From Roseiarcus fermentans (GTDB lineage: Bacteria; Pseudomonadota; Alphaproteobacteria; Rhizobiales; Beijerinckiaceae): a stretch of 64,000 nt of DNA. The DNA lies in the NCBI RefSeq assembly GCF_003315135.1, contig NZ_QNRK01000013.1, positions 1-64,000 on the forward strand, given 5' to 3'. Below are positions 9,601 to 19,155 of this stretch, piece after piece. Made by a program: the position numbers and the translations under genes. Under the pieces are notes generated by a model. That model was not told the DNA's origin. It did not search any database and saw nothing but the letters and a program-made list of their open reading frames with translations. Numbering within the stretch: the first letter of the stretch is position 1; the number at the start of each line of letters is the position of its first letter.

Positions 9601-9955
9601 GGTGCCTCCGCGTCGAGGGCCCAGGGGACGCTCGACCGCGGGGGGCGCTACACGCGGAGCCGGAAAGCGTCAATCGCCGGGCCGGACGCGGGGCGCCGAC
9701 GGTCGCGCCGATCGCGAATCGATCCGCGCGACGGATTCAAAAACGAGCGGCGACCCCACAGGTTTTCGAGCAATCGAACGGCGCGGGACGACGACCATGC
9801 GATAGTATGCGAAATCGCTTATGCCGAAACGTTCGGTGCTTATGGCGTCGATCGGCCCGATAAACCGACATTCGTTCCAACAACAACCGCAGAATGATAC
9901 CCTCAGTCCGGCGAATGTGGCCTATGGTGGACTTCGAGACCTCGTTCGAGACCGC
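9601..9955. other. Intergenic region between divergent genes, 355 bp
   Basis: Contains the 5' flanks of the glycosyltransferase (minus) and of the first transglutaminase-like gene (plus). A lower-GC patch at about 9790-9910 (acgaccatgcgatagtatgc, and a CAACAACCGCAGAATGATAC stretch) is the likely promoter area for the plus-strand operon. The reading frame from 9821 is open, but the residues before 9956 do not look like the family. Confidence 0.5.
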
Positions 9956-10870
9956 ATGACCATCCTGACCGTGAGACATCTGACGACCTATTCCTACGCC
10001 GCCCCGGTCCGGCTCGGCGAACACCGGATGATGCTGCGTCCGCGCGACAGCAACGATCAGCGGCTTCTCGAGGCCAGTCTGGAGATCGAACCGCGCCCGC
10101 GCCGGCTGCGCTGGATTCACGACGTGTTCGACAATTGCGTCGCGATCGCCGACTTTTCCGGGGAAACGCGGCGCCTCGAGGTCGAGAACGTCATCACCCT
10201 CGAACACATCGCGTCCGACGAGCCCGACTTCCTGCTCGAGGAGCGCGCCCGCACGTATCCCTTTTCCTATGACGCGGAGGAAATGCCGGATCTCGCGCGG
10301 GCGATCGAGCGACACTATCCCGACCCGTCCGGCGAGCTCGAGCGCTGGGTCCGGCGGTTCGTCAATCAGGGGCGCCCGACCGAGACCGCCGGGCTGCTGA
10401 TGACCCTGACCGATGCGATCAAGGAGGGCGTCGCCTACGAACGGCGCACGGCGAAGGGAACACAGAGCCCCCTTCAGACGTTGTTGACGCGGCGCGGCTC
10501 CTGCCGCGACTACGCGACGCTGATGATGGAGGCCGCCCGTACGCTCGGTTTCGCCGCCCGGTTCGTCTCCGGCTATCTCTACGTGCCGGGAGGGGGCGCC
10601 GACGACGACCATCCCCGACGCGGCGGCGGCTCGACCCACGCGTGGTGTCAGGTCTACCTGCCGGGGTCGGGCTGGGTCGAATTCGACCCGACCAACGGCA
10701 TCGTCGGCAATCGCGACCTCATCCGGGTCGCGGTCGCGCGCGACGCCCGTCAGGCCATTCCGCTGCACGGGTCCTACTGGGGCAAGGCCGAGGACGAGGA
10801 AGGCATGGTCGTCACCGTCGTCGTCCGGCGTCTGCCGGATCCGGAGCCTGCGAATCGCGAGCGCCCTTGA
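9956..10870 (+). CDS. Transglutaminase-like cysteine protease family protein
   Basis: A 304-residue protein of the bacterial transglutaminase-like family: an N-terminal beta domain (from ILTVRHLTTYSYAAPVRLGE, residues 3-22) followed by the papain-like core. The catalytic triad is intact: C183 in GSCRDYATLM, H228 in STHAWCQVYLPG and D244 in WVEFDPTNG. Such proteins are predicted peptidases or amidases rather than proven cross-linkers. The ATG at 9956 was preferred over an upstream in-frame ATG (9821) because the family motif starts within three residues of it. A second member of the superfamily follows 78 bp downstream, which suggests an operon. Confidence 0.87.
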   Translation: MTILTVRHLTTYSYAAPVRLGEHRMMLRPRDSNDQRLLEASLEIEPRPRRLRWIHDVFDNCVAIADFSGETRRLEVENVITLEHIASDEPDFLLEERARTYPFSYDAEEMPDLARAIERHYPDPSGELERWVRRFVNQGRPTETAGLLMTLTDAIKEGVAYERRTAKGTQSPLQTLLTRRGSCRDYATLMMEAARTLGFAARFVSGYLYVPGGGADDDHPRRGGGSTHAWCQVYLPGSGWVEFDPTNGIVGNRDLIRVAVARDARQAIPLHGSYWGKAEDEEGMVVTVVVRRLPDPEPANRERP

Positions 10871-10948
10871 TCCGGCGCCTCGACCCATCCGACGCGGGCT
10901 GCGGCGATCCCGCCCGGCCCTTCACTGTAACGCCAAGAGGAGCGACCC

Positions 10949-11764
10949 ATGCTGATCGAAGCGGGCTTCGACATCGCCTTTGAATGTCCGGCCCCGACGC
11001 CGATGCTGCTTCAGCTCCGTGTCCATCCGACGCGGGACGCCGACCTCCTCACGCCCGACCGGATCGTCTCCGAGCCGCGGCTGCCGATGCGCGAGTACCT
11101 CGACCAGTTCGGCAACCGGGTCACGCGGGTCGAGGTTCCCGCCGGGCTGGTCACCTTCTCCAACCGCTTCGTCATTCACGACAGCGGCCTGCCCGACGCG
11201 ACGCCGCCCGACGTGGGGACCACCCCGATCGCCGACCTTCCCGACGACGCCCTCTTGTTCCTGCTCTCGAGCCGCTATTGCGACAGCGACAAGCTCGCCG
11301 ATTTCGCCTGGTCGCAGTTTGGAAGGAACGCCGGCGGCGCGCGGTGCATGCGGGCGATCTCGGATTTCGCGCATGAAAAGATCCGGTTCGACTACAAGCA
11401 GGCGCGCTCGACCCGCGCCGCCAGCGACTCCATGCACGAAGGCGTCGGCGTGTGCCGCGACTTCGCCCATCTCGCCATCGCGCTCTGCCGCTGCATGAAC
11501 ATGCCGGCCCGCTACTGCACCGGCTATCTCGGCGACATCGGCGTGCCGCCCGACGTCAACCCCGGCGACTTCAGCGGTTGGGCCGAGGTGTTTCTCGACG
11601 GACGCTGGTGGACGCTGGACGCGCGCCACAATCATCCGCGCATCGGCCGCATCGTGATGGGCCGCGGCCGGGACGCGGCCGACGTCGCCATGTCGACCGC
11701 CTTCGGCGTCGCCAATCTGAAGCGCTTCGTCGTCGTGACGGACGAGAAAACCGAGGGGCGATAG
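10949..11764 (+). CDS. Transglutaminase-like protein, second paralogue
   Basis: A 271-residue relative of the preceding gene with the N-terminal domain DIAFECPAPTPMLLQLRVHP and a transglutaminase core. The nucleophile C169 (GVGVCRDFAHLA) and the acid D224 (WTLDARHNHPRIGR) are present. At the place of the usual catalytic His the sequence reads DFSGWAEVFL (S209), so the canonical triad is incomplete; I recall this serine as common in the rhizobial subgroup. An AAGAGGAG site precedes the ATG. Either the subgroup uses another base or it is not a conventional hydrolase. Confidence 0.83.
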   Translation: MLIEAGFDIAFECPAPTPMLLQLRVHPTRDADLLTPDRIVSEPRLPMREYLDQFGNRVTRVEVPAGLVTFSNRFVIHDSGLPDATPPDVGTTPIADLPDDALLFLLSSRYCDSDKLADFAWSQFGRNAGGARCMRAISDFAHEKIRFDYKQARSTRAASDSMHEGVGVCRDFAHLAIALCRCMNMPARYCTGYLGDIGVPPDVNPGDFSGWAEVFLDGRWWTLDARHNHPRIGRIVMGRGRDAADVAMSTAFGVANLKRFVVVTDEKTEGR

Positions 11765-11866
11765 CGCGCCAGGGGCGCGCCGAGAACGGCCCGAGGCTTG
11801 TCACCGGGCCCGCGGGCGCGCAAAGTCCGGGATTGCTGGGCGGGTTTCCCGCGAAAGTCGGGTGAC

Positions 11867-13912
11867 ATGGTCCGTCTCATCACGCTTGCCGACCCTCCCC
11901 CGCCGCTGTTCGCAGCCGCGCAGCCGATCGCGCGCGCCCCGTTCCTGCCGATGTCGCGCCGGGAGATGGATGCGCTCGGATGGGACGCCTGCGACGTGAT
12001 CCTGGTCACCGGCGACGCCTATGTCGATCATCCGAGCTTCGGCATGGCGATCGTCGGGCGGCTGCTCGAGGCGCAGGGGTTTCGCGTCGGCGTGATCGCC
12101 CAGCCGGACTGGCGGGACGCAGAGGCGTTTCGCGCGCTCGGCCGGCCGAGACTGTTCTTCGGCGTCACTTCGGGCAACATGGATTCGATGGTCAACCGCT
12201 ACACCTCCGACCGGCGGCTGCGGCACAACGATTCCTACACGCCCGGCGGCGAAGGCGGCAAACGCCCGGATCGCGCCGTCATCGTCTACGCCCAGCGCTG
12301 CCGCGAGGCGTTCGCCGGCGTCGGCGTGGTGCTCGGCGGCATCGAGGCCTCGCTGCGGCGCATCGCCCATTACGACTACTGGTCCGACAAGGTGCGGCGC
12401 TCGACGCTGTTCGACGCCAAGGCCGACCTACTGCTCTACGGCAACGCCGAGCGCGCCCTGGTCGAGGTCGCCCGCCGCGTCGCCGCGGGCGGGATGGCCC
12501 AGGACTTTTCCGACGTGCGCGGCCTCGCCTTCGCCCGCGCGAAAACGCCCGAGGACTGGCGCGAGGCCCCTGTCGACGATCTCGACGCCGCTTCCGAAGG
12601 CCCGCGCGGGCGGGACGGGAACATCGTCATCCGCCTGCCCTCGTGCGAACAGGTCGCGGCCGACCCCGAAGCCTACGCCCGCGCTTCGCGCGTCCTGCAC
12701 CGCGAGAGCAATCCCGGCAACGCCCGGCCGCTGACCCAGCGCCATGGCGACCGCGACCTCTGGCTGACCGCCCCGCCCCTGCCGTTGGCGACCGCGGACA
12801 TGGACGGCGTCTACGACCTGCCCTACGCCCGCGCGCCCCACCCTTCCTACGAGGGGGCGAAAATCCCCGCCTGGGAGATGATCCGCCATTCGGTGACGAT
12901 CATGCGCGGCTGCTTCGGCGGCTGCTCGTTCTGCTCGATCACCGAGCACGAGGGGCGGGTCATCCAGTCCCGTTCGGAAACCTCGATTTTGAAGGAAATC
13001 GAGACGATCCGCGACACGACCGAGGGCTTCGCCGGGATCATTTCCGACATCGGCGGCCCGACCGCCAACATGTACCGGATGGCCTGCAAGGACGAGGAGA
13101 CGGAGGCGCTGTGCCGGCGCCCGTCGTGCGTCTATCCCGACATCTGCAAGAATCTGAACACGAGCCACGACGCGCTGATTTCGCTCTATCGCAAGGCGCG
13201 GGCGATCCCGGGGGTGAAGAAGGTGATGGTCGCCTCGGGCGTGCGCTACGATCTGGCGGTGAAGAGCCCGGAATACGTGCGCGAACTGGTCGAGCATCAC
13301 GTCGGCGGCTATCTCAAGATCGCGCCCGAGCACACCGAAGCGGGCCCGCTGGCGAAGATGATGAAACCCGGGATCGGCGCCTACGATCAGTTCAAGGCGA
13401 TGTTCGACGCCGCCGCGAAGGCCGCGGGCAAGGAATATTTCCTCATCCCCTATTTCATCGCCGCCCACCCCGGCACCACCGACGAAGACATGATGAATCT
13501 GGCGCTGTGGCTGAAGCGCAACCGCTACCGCGCCGACCAGGTGCAGACCTACCTGCCCTCGCCGATGGCGCTGTCGACGGCGATGTACCACTCGGGCTTC
13601 AATCCGCTGAAACCGGTGCGGCGCGGCGCCTCTGAAAAGGTCGAGGCGGTGAAGGGCTTGCGGCAACGGCGCCTGCACAAGGCCTTCCTGCGCTACCACG
13701 ACCCGGACAACTGGCCGATCCTGCGCGAGGCGCTGACGGCGATGGGCCGGACCGACCTGATCGGGCCGGGCGCGCGCCATCTCGTGCCGGGCCGGCAGCC
13801 GCTGACGGCGCAAGGCCCGGAGCGGCCGGGCGCGAAGGCGGCGAAACCGGCGGCGCGCACATTCGCCACCCAGGGCGTGCGCAAGCCGGCGCGGCCGGCG
13901 CGCGAGTCGTAA
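11867..13912 (+). CDS. YgiQ family radical SAM protein
   Basis: A 681-residue radical SAM protein with the full YgiQ plan. An N-terminal DUF-type segment ([20 protein letters not shown], then [16 protein letters not shown]) precedes the radical SAM domain with the 4Fe-4S site CFGGCSFC inside [21 protein letters not shown]-terminal landmarks include [10 protein letters not shown] and [13 protein letters not shown]. The reaction of the family is unknown. The ATG at 11867 was chosen because the family N-terminus follows; an upstream ATG (11798) would add unlike residues. The tail after about residue 620 is basic and Ala-rich ([18 protein letters not shown]). Confidence 0.9.
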   Translation: MVRLITLADPPPPLFAAAQPIARAPFLPMSRREMDALGWDACDVILVTGDAYVDHPSFGMAIVGRLLEAQGFRVGVIAQPDWRDAEAFRALGRPRLFFGVTSGNMDSMVNRYTSDRRLRHNDSYTPGGEGGKRPDRAVIVYAQRCREAFAGVGVVLGGIEASLRRIAHYDYWSDKVRRSTLFDAKADLLLYGNAERALVEVARRVAAGGMAQDFSDVRGLAFARAKTPEDWREAPVDDLDAASEGPRGRDGNIVIRLPSCEQVAADPEAYARASRVLHRESNPGNARPLTQRHGDRDLWLTAPPLPLATADMDGVYDLPYARAPHPSYEGAKIPAWEMIRHSVTIMRGCFGGCSFCSITEHEGRVIQSRSETSILKEIETIRDTTEGFAGIISDIGGPTANMYRMACKDEETEALCRRPSCVYPDICKNLNTSHDALISLYRKARAIPGVKKVMVASGVRYDLAVKSPEYVRELVEHHVGGYLKIAPEHTEAGPLAKMMKPGIGAYDQFKAMFDAAAKAAGKEYFLIPYFIAAHPGTTDEDMMNLALWLKRNRYRADQVQTYLPSPMALSTAMYHSGFNPLKPVRRGASEKVEAVKGLRQRRLHKAFLRYHDPDNWPILREALTAMGRTDLIGPGARHLVPGRQPLTAQGPERPGAKAAKPAARTFATQGVRKPARPARES

Positions 13913-13959
13913 CGCCATCGTCGCGCGCGCAGCGCGACGATCCGCTGCGATTTGCGGCG

Positions 13960-14114
13960 GGCCCCCTCCACCAGCCTTCGGCTGGTCCCCCTCCCCCGTT
14001 CCGCTTCGCTTCACGGGGGAGGAAAGCGGCGACGGCGCCGATTTCCCCCCTGCGAAGCGCGGGAGGGGGACCATGCGACCCCCGGACTTGATCCGGGGGA
14101 TGGTGGTGGGGGCG
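13960..14114. repeat. Palindromic intergenic repeat, second type
   Basis: The left end GCCCCCTCCACCAGCC and the right end (reverse complement GCCCCCACCACCATCC) are inverted copies. Nested hairpins lie inside (CCAGCCTTCGGCTGG; CCCCCGGACTTGATCCGGGGG). It sits between ygiQ and moaC and is unrelated in sequence to the gtcatcgcgagg family of repeats found elsewhere in the window. Confidence 0.65.
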
Positions 14115-14203
14115 AGCGCCGAGGCTCGGGCGCCGCGATTGCGGAGCCGGGCGAATCTTGCTTGAAGGGCCGGGCGCGTCGCTCGGCGCGAAGGAGCCGA
14201 TCG

Positions 14204-14752
14204 ATGGCCAGCGCAGATCCCGACCACCCTCCCGCGCTCACCCACATCGGCGCCGAGGGCGAAGCGCGCATGGTCGACGTCTCGGAGAAGAGCGCGACCA
14301 GCCGGGTCGCGGTCGCGGAAGGGCGGGTGCGCATGGCGCGGGCGACGCTCGAAACCATCCTCGCCGGCGACGCAAAAAAGGGCGACGTGATCGGCGCCGC
14401 GCGCATCGCCGGCATCATGGGCGCGAAGCGAACCTCCGACTTGATCCCGCTCTGTCATCCGATCGCGCTCGCCAAGGTCGTGGTCGACGTCGCGCCGGAC
14501 GCGGCCCTGCCCGGCCTCGTCGTACGCGCGGAAGCGCGCGCCGTCGGCCCGACCGGGGTCGAGATGGAGGCCCTGACCGCGGTCGCGGTCGCCTGCCTCA
14601 CCATCTACGACATGGCCAAGGCGATCGATCGCGGCATGAGCGTCGAAGGCGTGCGGCTCCTGGAAAAGCGCGGCGGCAAGTCCGGCGAATGGCGCGCGGA
14701 CGCGTCGTCGGGCGCGGCCCCTCCCTTGCGGACCAGAGACGGCGAACCATGA
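14204..14752 (+). CDS. moaC: Cyclic pyranopterin monophosphate synthase MoaC
   Basis: A 182-residue MoaC, which together with MoaA turns GTP into cyclic pyranopterin monophosphate in molybdenum cofactor synthesis. The family core is intact: [49 protein letters not shown], and [13 protein letters not shown] with [12 protein letters not shown]. The C-terminus adds a short Ser/Ala stretch after the usual KSGEW end. AAGGAG stands eight bases before the ATG. The stop overlaps an in-frame ATG of moeA by ATGA, so the two genes form an operon. Confidence 0.96.
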   Translation: MASADPDHPPALTHIGAEGEARMVDVSEKSATSRVAVAEGRVRMARATLETILAGDAKKGDVIGAARIAGIMGAKRTSDLIPLCHPIALAKVVVDVAPDAALPGLVVRAEARAVGPTGVEMEALTAVAVACLTIYDMAKAIDRGMSVEGVRLLEKRGGKSGEWRADASSGAAPPLRTRDGEP

Positions 14753-14775
14753 CGAGAGACGATGGAGGCAAACCC

Positions 14776-16005
14776 ATGAGCGGCCCGATCCCGGTCGAGG
14801 AGGCGCTCCGGCGCGTGCTGGCCTCGGCCGAGGCGCCGCTCGGCGAGGAGCGGGTCCCGCTCGAGGAGGCGTTCGGCCGGGTGCTGGCGCGGGACCTCGT
14901 CGCGCTGCGCACCCAGCCGCCCTTCGCCAATTCGGCGATGGACGGCTACGCCGTGCGCGCCGTCGACGCCGCCGCGCCGGCGGCGACGTTGCGGGTGGTC
15001 GGCGAAGCCGCGGCGGGGCGCGCCTTCGCAGGCCGCGTCGGGGCGGGCGAGGCGGTGCGCATCTTCACCGGCGCCCCTGCGCCGGCGGGCGCGGACGCGA
15101 TCGTGGTGCAGGAGGAGGTCCGGCGCGACGGCGACCGCGTCACGCTCGGGCGGCCGGCGCGCATCGGCGACAATCTGAGGACCGAGGGGCTCGACTTCCG
15201 CGAAGGCGAGCGGCTGCTCGGCGCCGGGCGGCGGCTCGGGCCGCGCGACATCGCGCTCGCGGCGGCGGCGAACCACGCCGCGCTTTTCGTGCGCCGCTGC
15301 GCGCGGGTCGCCATCCTCGCCACCGGCGACGAATTGGTCGCGCCCGGCGAGCCCCTCGGGCCGTCGCAGATCGTCGCCTCCAACAATTTCACCGTCGCCG
15401 GGATCGTCGAGGCGTGCGGCGGCGTCCCGATCGACCTCGGCATCGCCCGCGACTCGATGGCGGCGCTGGACGAAGCCATCCGCGCCGCGCTCGCCGCCAA
15501 GCCGGACGTCCTCGTCACGCTCGGCGGCGCGTCGGTCGGCGACCACGACCTCGTCCAGAAGGCGCTCGCCGCGGCGGGCATGGAGCTCGGGTTCTGGAAG
15601 ATCGCCATGCGGCCGGGGAAGCCGCTGATGCACGGGCGGCTCGGCGACCTCCGCGTGCTCGGCCTGCCGGGCAATCCGACCTCGTCCACCGTCTGCGCCG
15701 TCCTGTTCCTGAGGCCGCTCATGCGGGCGCTGCACGGCGAGCCCGATCCGGGCGCCGACCCGACCCGGCCGGCCCGCCTCGCCGTCGACCTCAAGGCCAA
15801 CGGCCCGCGGCAGGACTACCAGCGCTGCGCGCTTTCCCGCGACGCCGACGGCCGGCTGATGGCGACGCCGCTCGCGTTGCAGGATTCGTCGCTGGTCAAG
15901 GTGATGGCGTATGCCGACGGGCTGATCGTCCGGCCGCCGGACGCCGCGCCCGCGAAGGCGGGCGACGCCTGCCGGGTGCTCGCGTTCGACGAACTCGGGG
16001 TCTAG
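14776..16005 (+). CDS. moeA: Molybdopterin molybdenumtransferase MoeA
   Basis: MoeA inserts molybdate into adenylylated molybdopterin. About 409 residues. The domains appear in order: N-terminal PFANSAMDGYAVRA, the MPT-binding region with GDELVAPGEPL and SNNFTV, then LVTLGGASVGDHD, AMRPGKPLMHGRL and GLPGNPTSSTV, and the C-terminal beta-barrel (YQRCALSRDADG). I prefer the ATG at 14776, which has GGAGG eight bases upstream; an in-frame ATG at 14749 overlaps the moaC stop and would add nine residues. Its stop codon overlaps the stop of the convergent channel gene in the palindrome CTAG. Confidence 0.95.
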   Translation: MSGPIPVEEALRRVLASAEAPLGEERVPLEEAFGRVLARDLVALRTQPPFANSAMDGYAVRAVDAAAPAATLRVVGEAAAGRAFAGRVGAGEAVRIFTGAPAPAGADAIVVQEEVRRDGDRVTLGRPARIGDNLRTEGLDFREGERLLGAGRRLGPRDIALAAAANHAALFVRRCARVAILATGDELVAPGEPLGPSQIVASNNFTVAGIVEACGGVPIDLGIARDSMAALDEAIRAALAAKPDVLVTLGGASVGDHDLVQKALAAAGMELGFWKIAMRPGKPLMHGRLGDLRVLGLPGNPTSSTVCAVLFLRPLMRALHGEPDPGADPTRPARLAVDLKANGPRQDYQRCALSRDADGRLMATPLALQDSSLVKVMAYADGLIVRPPDAAPAKAGDACRVLAFDELGV

Positions 16006-16499
16006 GTCGGCCGCGTCGGCGCGCGCGGGCCGGGAGGCGCCGGTGGCGCGATGCTGTCGCGCGACGGCCAGTGGCCCTGAACGACCGCGAACAGGTAGGC
16101 GGTCGACAGGCCGAACAGAATCACGCCGTTGAGCGCCTCGAGGGCGCCCATCAGTCGCCAATGCTCCGCGAGTCCGAGATTGTCGTGGCCATAGGTCGTC
16201 ATGGCGTTGAGCGAGAACAGCATCGCCGACCGGGGATCGGTCAACGCGCCGAGCGCGACATAGGCGGTCCCCCAGGCGGCCGCCTCGGCGCCGTGCAGGA
16301 CGGTCAGGAGGAGCGCCGTCGTCCCCACGACGGCGGCGAAGACCAGGGCCGAGCGGCGCATCTGCAGGTGGGTCGCCAGCCGGCCGACGCCATATTGGTG
16401 AATGAGGGCGAGTCCGAAGGCGTGCACGAGCACGGTGAGCACGACGAGCGGCACGCCCCAGACCCAGTCGGCGGTCCAGCCTTCGGAACTTTCGAGCAA
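16002..16499 (-). CDS. Small ion-channel-like membrane protein
   Basis: A 165-residue inner-membrane protein with about four hydrophobic segments (around 15-35, 50-68, 74-88 and 118-140) and a Pro-rich cytoplasmic tail. Between the last two segments lies SLNAMTTYGHDNLGL. It occupies the position of a K+ channel pore and selectivity filter (TTVGYGD), but with an altered filter sequence. Relatives are annotated as two-pore-domain-like potassium channels; transport is inferred only. The start is a TTG at 16499 with GGAGG eight bases before it. The gene converges on moeA with overlapping stops. Confidence 0.68.
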   Translation of the reverse strand: MLESSEGWTADWVWGVPLVVLTVLVHAFGLALIHQYGVGRLATHLQMRRSALVFAAVVGTTALLLTVLHGAEAAAWGTAYVALGALTDPRSAMLFSLNAMTTYGHDNLGLAEHWRLMGALEALNGVILFGLSTAYLFAVVQGHWPSRDSIAPPAPPGPRAPTRPT

Positions 16500-16537
16500 C
16501 GTTCCGACCTCCGGGCGGCGCGACGGACAGGCGACGC

Positions 16538-16909
16538 TCAGTACAGGACGGCGAGGACCGCCTTGGAAAACGCCTCGACCCGTTGCGTCTTCTCAGCGTC
16601 GCTGAGGTCGGGAACCTTGGCGACGTTGGGGCAATAGGCGGTGATCAGGTAGTTGACGATCTCGTCCGAACGGGCGGCCGGATAGCGCTTGCGCAGCCCG
16701 TCGACGATGGCGGGAATCTGGGACGTGACGTCGGCGCCGGTCAGGACCGGCGCGAGCAAGTCGATCGCCGCCGGCGTCTCTCTGATCACCCCGGGCGCGC
16801 CCGACGGCTGCGCCACGGGACACGCGAACTCTCCGGCAGACGCCGCGCCGAGCGCGGTTCCGGCGAACAGCGCCGCGAGGACCGCGCACGCGATGGCCCG
16901 ATCGATCAT
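16538..16909 (-). CDS. Exported protein of unknown function
   Basis: A 123-residue protein with a clear Sec signal (MIDRAIACAVLAALFAGTAL, likely cleaved after GAASA). The mature part is about 95 residues, mostly helical, with two cysteines (ACPVA and AYCPNV) that could form a disulfide. I do not recognise the family. The ATG at 16909 has GGAGGGG upstream. The next gene on the same strand also starts with MIDR and an export signal, so the two may be cotranscribed cell-envelope proteins. Confidence 0.7.
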   Translation of the reverse strand: MIDRAIACAVLAALFAGTALGAASAGEFACPVAQPSGAPGVIRETPAAIDLLAPVLTGADVTSQIPAIVDGLRKRYPAARSDEIVNYLITAYCPNVAKVPDLSDAEKTQRVEAFSKAVLAVLY

Positions 16910-17004
16910 GACGCCCCTCCGGTTGTTTTGCAGCGAGCGGCGAGTGGCGAGCGGCGAACGACCGGGGCCCGTTCCCTGGTCGCCGTTCGCCATGGCGCGC
17001 CCTT

Positions 17005-17406
17005 TCAGTAGTACCAGCCCGGCGCCATCGGACCCCAGGCGCCGCCCCAGTCCTCGGCCTCCGCCATGTTCAGCTCGGCCGTCGTCTCCTGCATCTGGGC
17101 GATGTTGTTGGCGACGCGGATCTGCTGGTAGGCCTGATAGGCGGTCGGGCCGCCGACGAAGGCGCAGTTGCAGCCGGCGGCGTCGGCGTAGATGTAGACC
17201 GGGCCGCTCTTGCGCTGGGAGAAGACGATCGTGTTCTGCGGCAGCGCCTGAAGCTTGGCGACCCGCGCCGGCGTATCGGCCTGAAGACGGACGAAGCCCG
17301 CGGCCGCGAGCTGGCCCTCCTTCTCCTGCGCGCCGACGCTGGCGCAGCCGGCGAGCCCTGCGAGCGCCGCCAGCCCGGCGAACAGCGCGATGTTTCGATC
17401 AATCAT
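17005..17406 (-). CDS. Putative lipoprotein
   Basis: A 133-residue protein with a lipoprotein signal: MIDRNIALFAGLAALAGLAG followed by the lipobox Cys (LAGLAGC). The mature region contains VFSQRKSGPVYIYADAAGCN, another Cys (NCAFVGG) and a short helix ending in the aromatic tail WGPMAPGWYY. Similar small lipoproteins occur in Rhizobiales without known function. It is probably anchored in the outer membrane or the periplasmic face of the inner membrane. Confidence 0.72.
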   Translation of the reverse strand: MIDRNIALFAGLAALAGLAGCASVGAQEKEGQLAAAGFVRLQADTPARVAKLQALPQNTIVFSQRKSGPVYIYADAAGCNCAFVGGPTAYQAYQQIRVANNIAQMQETTAELNMAEAEDWGGAWGPMAPGWYY

Positions 17407-17538
17407 GCGGCCCCTCGCCTCTTTTCGGCTTTGATCGCGGGACCTTGGCGCGCGCCTCCGGCCAAGTCAATCGAGGAAACGGCGGTTTTCCCCTCGTGCG
17501 CGGCCCGGGCCCCGCCCGGGCGCCGCGCCGTCGCCGCC

Positions 17539-18255
17539 TCACACGCGCGCGCCGACGATCGCGCGCCAGAAACCGCTGAAACCGAGTTCGAAGCCGACGA
17601 TCGAATAGTCGAGATCGATCGAGTCCATCACCTCGTAGGCGGAATTGTTGCAGATCGAGAAGATGATCAACCCGTCGTTCGACACGTGGTGGCGCGCCTG
17701 GCGCAGGTAGGAATCGGTGATCAGCCCGTGCGGGTCGCACAGACTGAACTTCTCGATGTCGTTCTCCGGGGTCTTGTCGATCATCGGCGTGTTGAACACG
17801 ATGAGGTCGAAATCCCGCTCTTCGATCTTCTCGAACAGGTCGGACTGGAACGCCGTCAGGGTGAGGCCGTTGAGGGCGGCGTTGTCGAGCGTCGCCTGCA
17901 CCGCGACCTCGGAAATGTCGGTCGCGACCGTCCTCGAGGTCCAGTTGGCCGCCATGTAGAGCGAGATGATGCCGCAGCCGGCGCCGATCTCGAGCGTCTT
18001 GCGAATCTTCTCCTGGTCCATCGCCTTGATGTTGCGGATGAAGAATTCCGAGCTGGAGTCGGGGAGCGGGTGATAGACGCCGGCCGGCACGTCGACGACC
18101 AGCCCGTCGGTGAGGATGCGCTCGGGCACCGCCTGCCTGCGGACCAGGGCGGCGTGGGCGGCGGCGATGTCGAAGACGGACGTGTTGACCAGATCGGCGA
18201 CGCCGAGTTTGCGCAGAACGGACAGACGCGCGCCGGTCCGGTATTCGATATTCAT
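17539..18255 (-). CDS. Class I SAM-dependent methyltransferase (small MT domain)
   Basis: A 238-residue methyltransferase. The SAM motif is LEIGAGCGIISLYMA (about residue 88). The substrate motif FNTPMI resembles the NPPY of HemK/PrmC/RsmC-type N-methylases with the second Pro kept, and it lies at the position expected after motif III. A SFSLCDPHG-like loop and VSNDGLIIFSICNNS follow. The protein lacks the N-terminal domain of PrmC, so it is likely a methylase of another base or protein side chain. Codon use is slightly less GC-rich than the neighbours. Confidence 0.75.
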   Translation of the reverse strand: MNIEYRTGARLSVLRKLGVADLVNTSVFDIAAAHAALVRRQAVPERILTDGLVVDVPAGVYHPLPDSSSEFFIRNIKAMDQEKIRKTLEIGAGCGIISLYMAANWTSRTVATDISEVAVQATLDNAALNGLTLTAFQSDLFEKIEERDFDLIVFNTPMIDKTPENDIEKFSLCDPHGLITDSYLRQARHHVSNDGLIIFSICNNSAYEVMDSIDLDYSIVGFELGFSGFWRAIVGARV

Positions 18256-18369
18256 GGCGTTCGCCTTTTTGAAATGGATTGGCGCACTTCCCCCGCGACC
18301 CCTTATGCCTCTTCGCGGCGCAACGAAAGCCCGGGTCGGGGATCGATACGTTCGACCGGTCCGTCCGGA

Positions 18370-19155
18370 TCAGCCCTCCCGCCCGCGCTCACTCTCATGC
18401 CAGTCGGACAACAGCCAGTGCGACAGCGCGGTGAGAAACACATGAATTGTGATGCCGGCGACCGAGATCAAGAGGAGCGCCGCGAACATGCGCGGAATAT
18501 TGAGGCGAAAACCCGATTCGACGATGCGATAGGCGAGGCCTGAGCCCTGCCCCGCCGACCCGGCGGCGATCTCCGCCACGATCGCCCCGATCAGCGCGAG
18601 GCCGCCGCTGATGCGCAGGCCGGCCAGGAAATAGGGCAGCGCCGAGGGCAGCCTGAGGAAGGTGAACTGCTGCAGCCGCGACGCCCGGTACATAGCGAAC
18701 AGGTCGACGAGATTGTGGTCGGCCGACGACAGGCCGAGCGTGGTGTTGGCGAGCAGCGGAAAGAACGCGACGAGGAACGCGCAGACGAGCACGGCGAGCG
18801 CGGGCGTGAGATAGATCAGCAGCAAGGGCGCGATCGCCACGATCGGCGTCACCTGAAGCGCGACCGCGAAGGGATAGAACGCCCGCTCGACCAGCCGCGA
18901 CTGGGCGAAGATGATCGCGAGCGTCACGCTGCCGATCACCGCCGCGACCAGCGCCTTGAGCGTGATGGTCAGCGTCACCCAGAGCGAACTCGACAGCGTC
19001 CCCCAGTCGCTGAACAGGGTCGCGATGATGACGCTCGGGGCCGGCAGCAGGTAGGGCGGGATGGCGTACCACCTCACCACGCCTTCCCAGAACGCCAGCC
19101 CGCAGCCGAGCGTGAAGGCGGGGACGGCGTAGCCGACAAGATCGTCGCGGGTCAT
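18370..19155 (-). CDS. ABC transporter permease, TauC/SsuC type
   Basis: A 261-residue inner-membrane permease with six predicted membrane segments and the binding-protein-dependent coupling loop around FLRLPSALPYFLAGLRISGG, which gives the EAA-type contact for the ATPase. Overall it is of the taurine/sulfonate/nitrate/thiamine-precursor class. The ATG at 19155 overlaps the ATPase stop (ATGA), so the pair is coupled. No substrate-binding protein gene is adjacent, leaving the substrate unknown. Confidence 0.87.
   Translation of the reverse strand: MTRDDLVGYAVPAFTLGCGLAFWEGVVRWYAIPPYLLPAPSVIIATLFSDWGTLSSSLWVTLTITLKALVAAVIGSVTLAIIFAQSRLVERAFYPFAVALQVTPIVAIAPLLLIYLTPALAVLVCAFLVAFFPLLANTTLGLSSADHNLVDLFAMYRASRLQQFTFLRLPSALPYFLAGLRISGGLALIGAIVAEIAAGSAGQGSGLAYRIVESGFRLNIPRMFAALLLISVAGITIHVFLTALSHWLLSDWHESERGREG

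Noticed and set aside
16910-17004. Short tandem repeat gagcggcgagtggcgagcgg as an operator.
   Set aside because: It resembles low-complexity spacers such as the AGCGGCC heptamers at 28880 and shows no symmetry.
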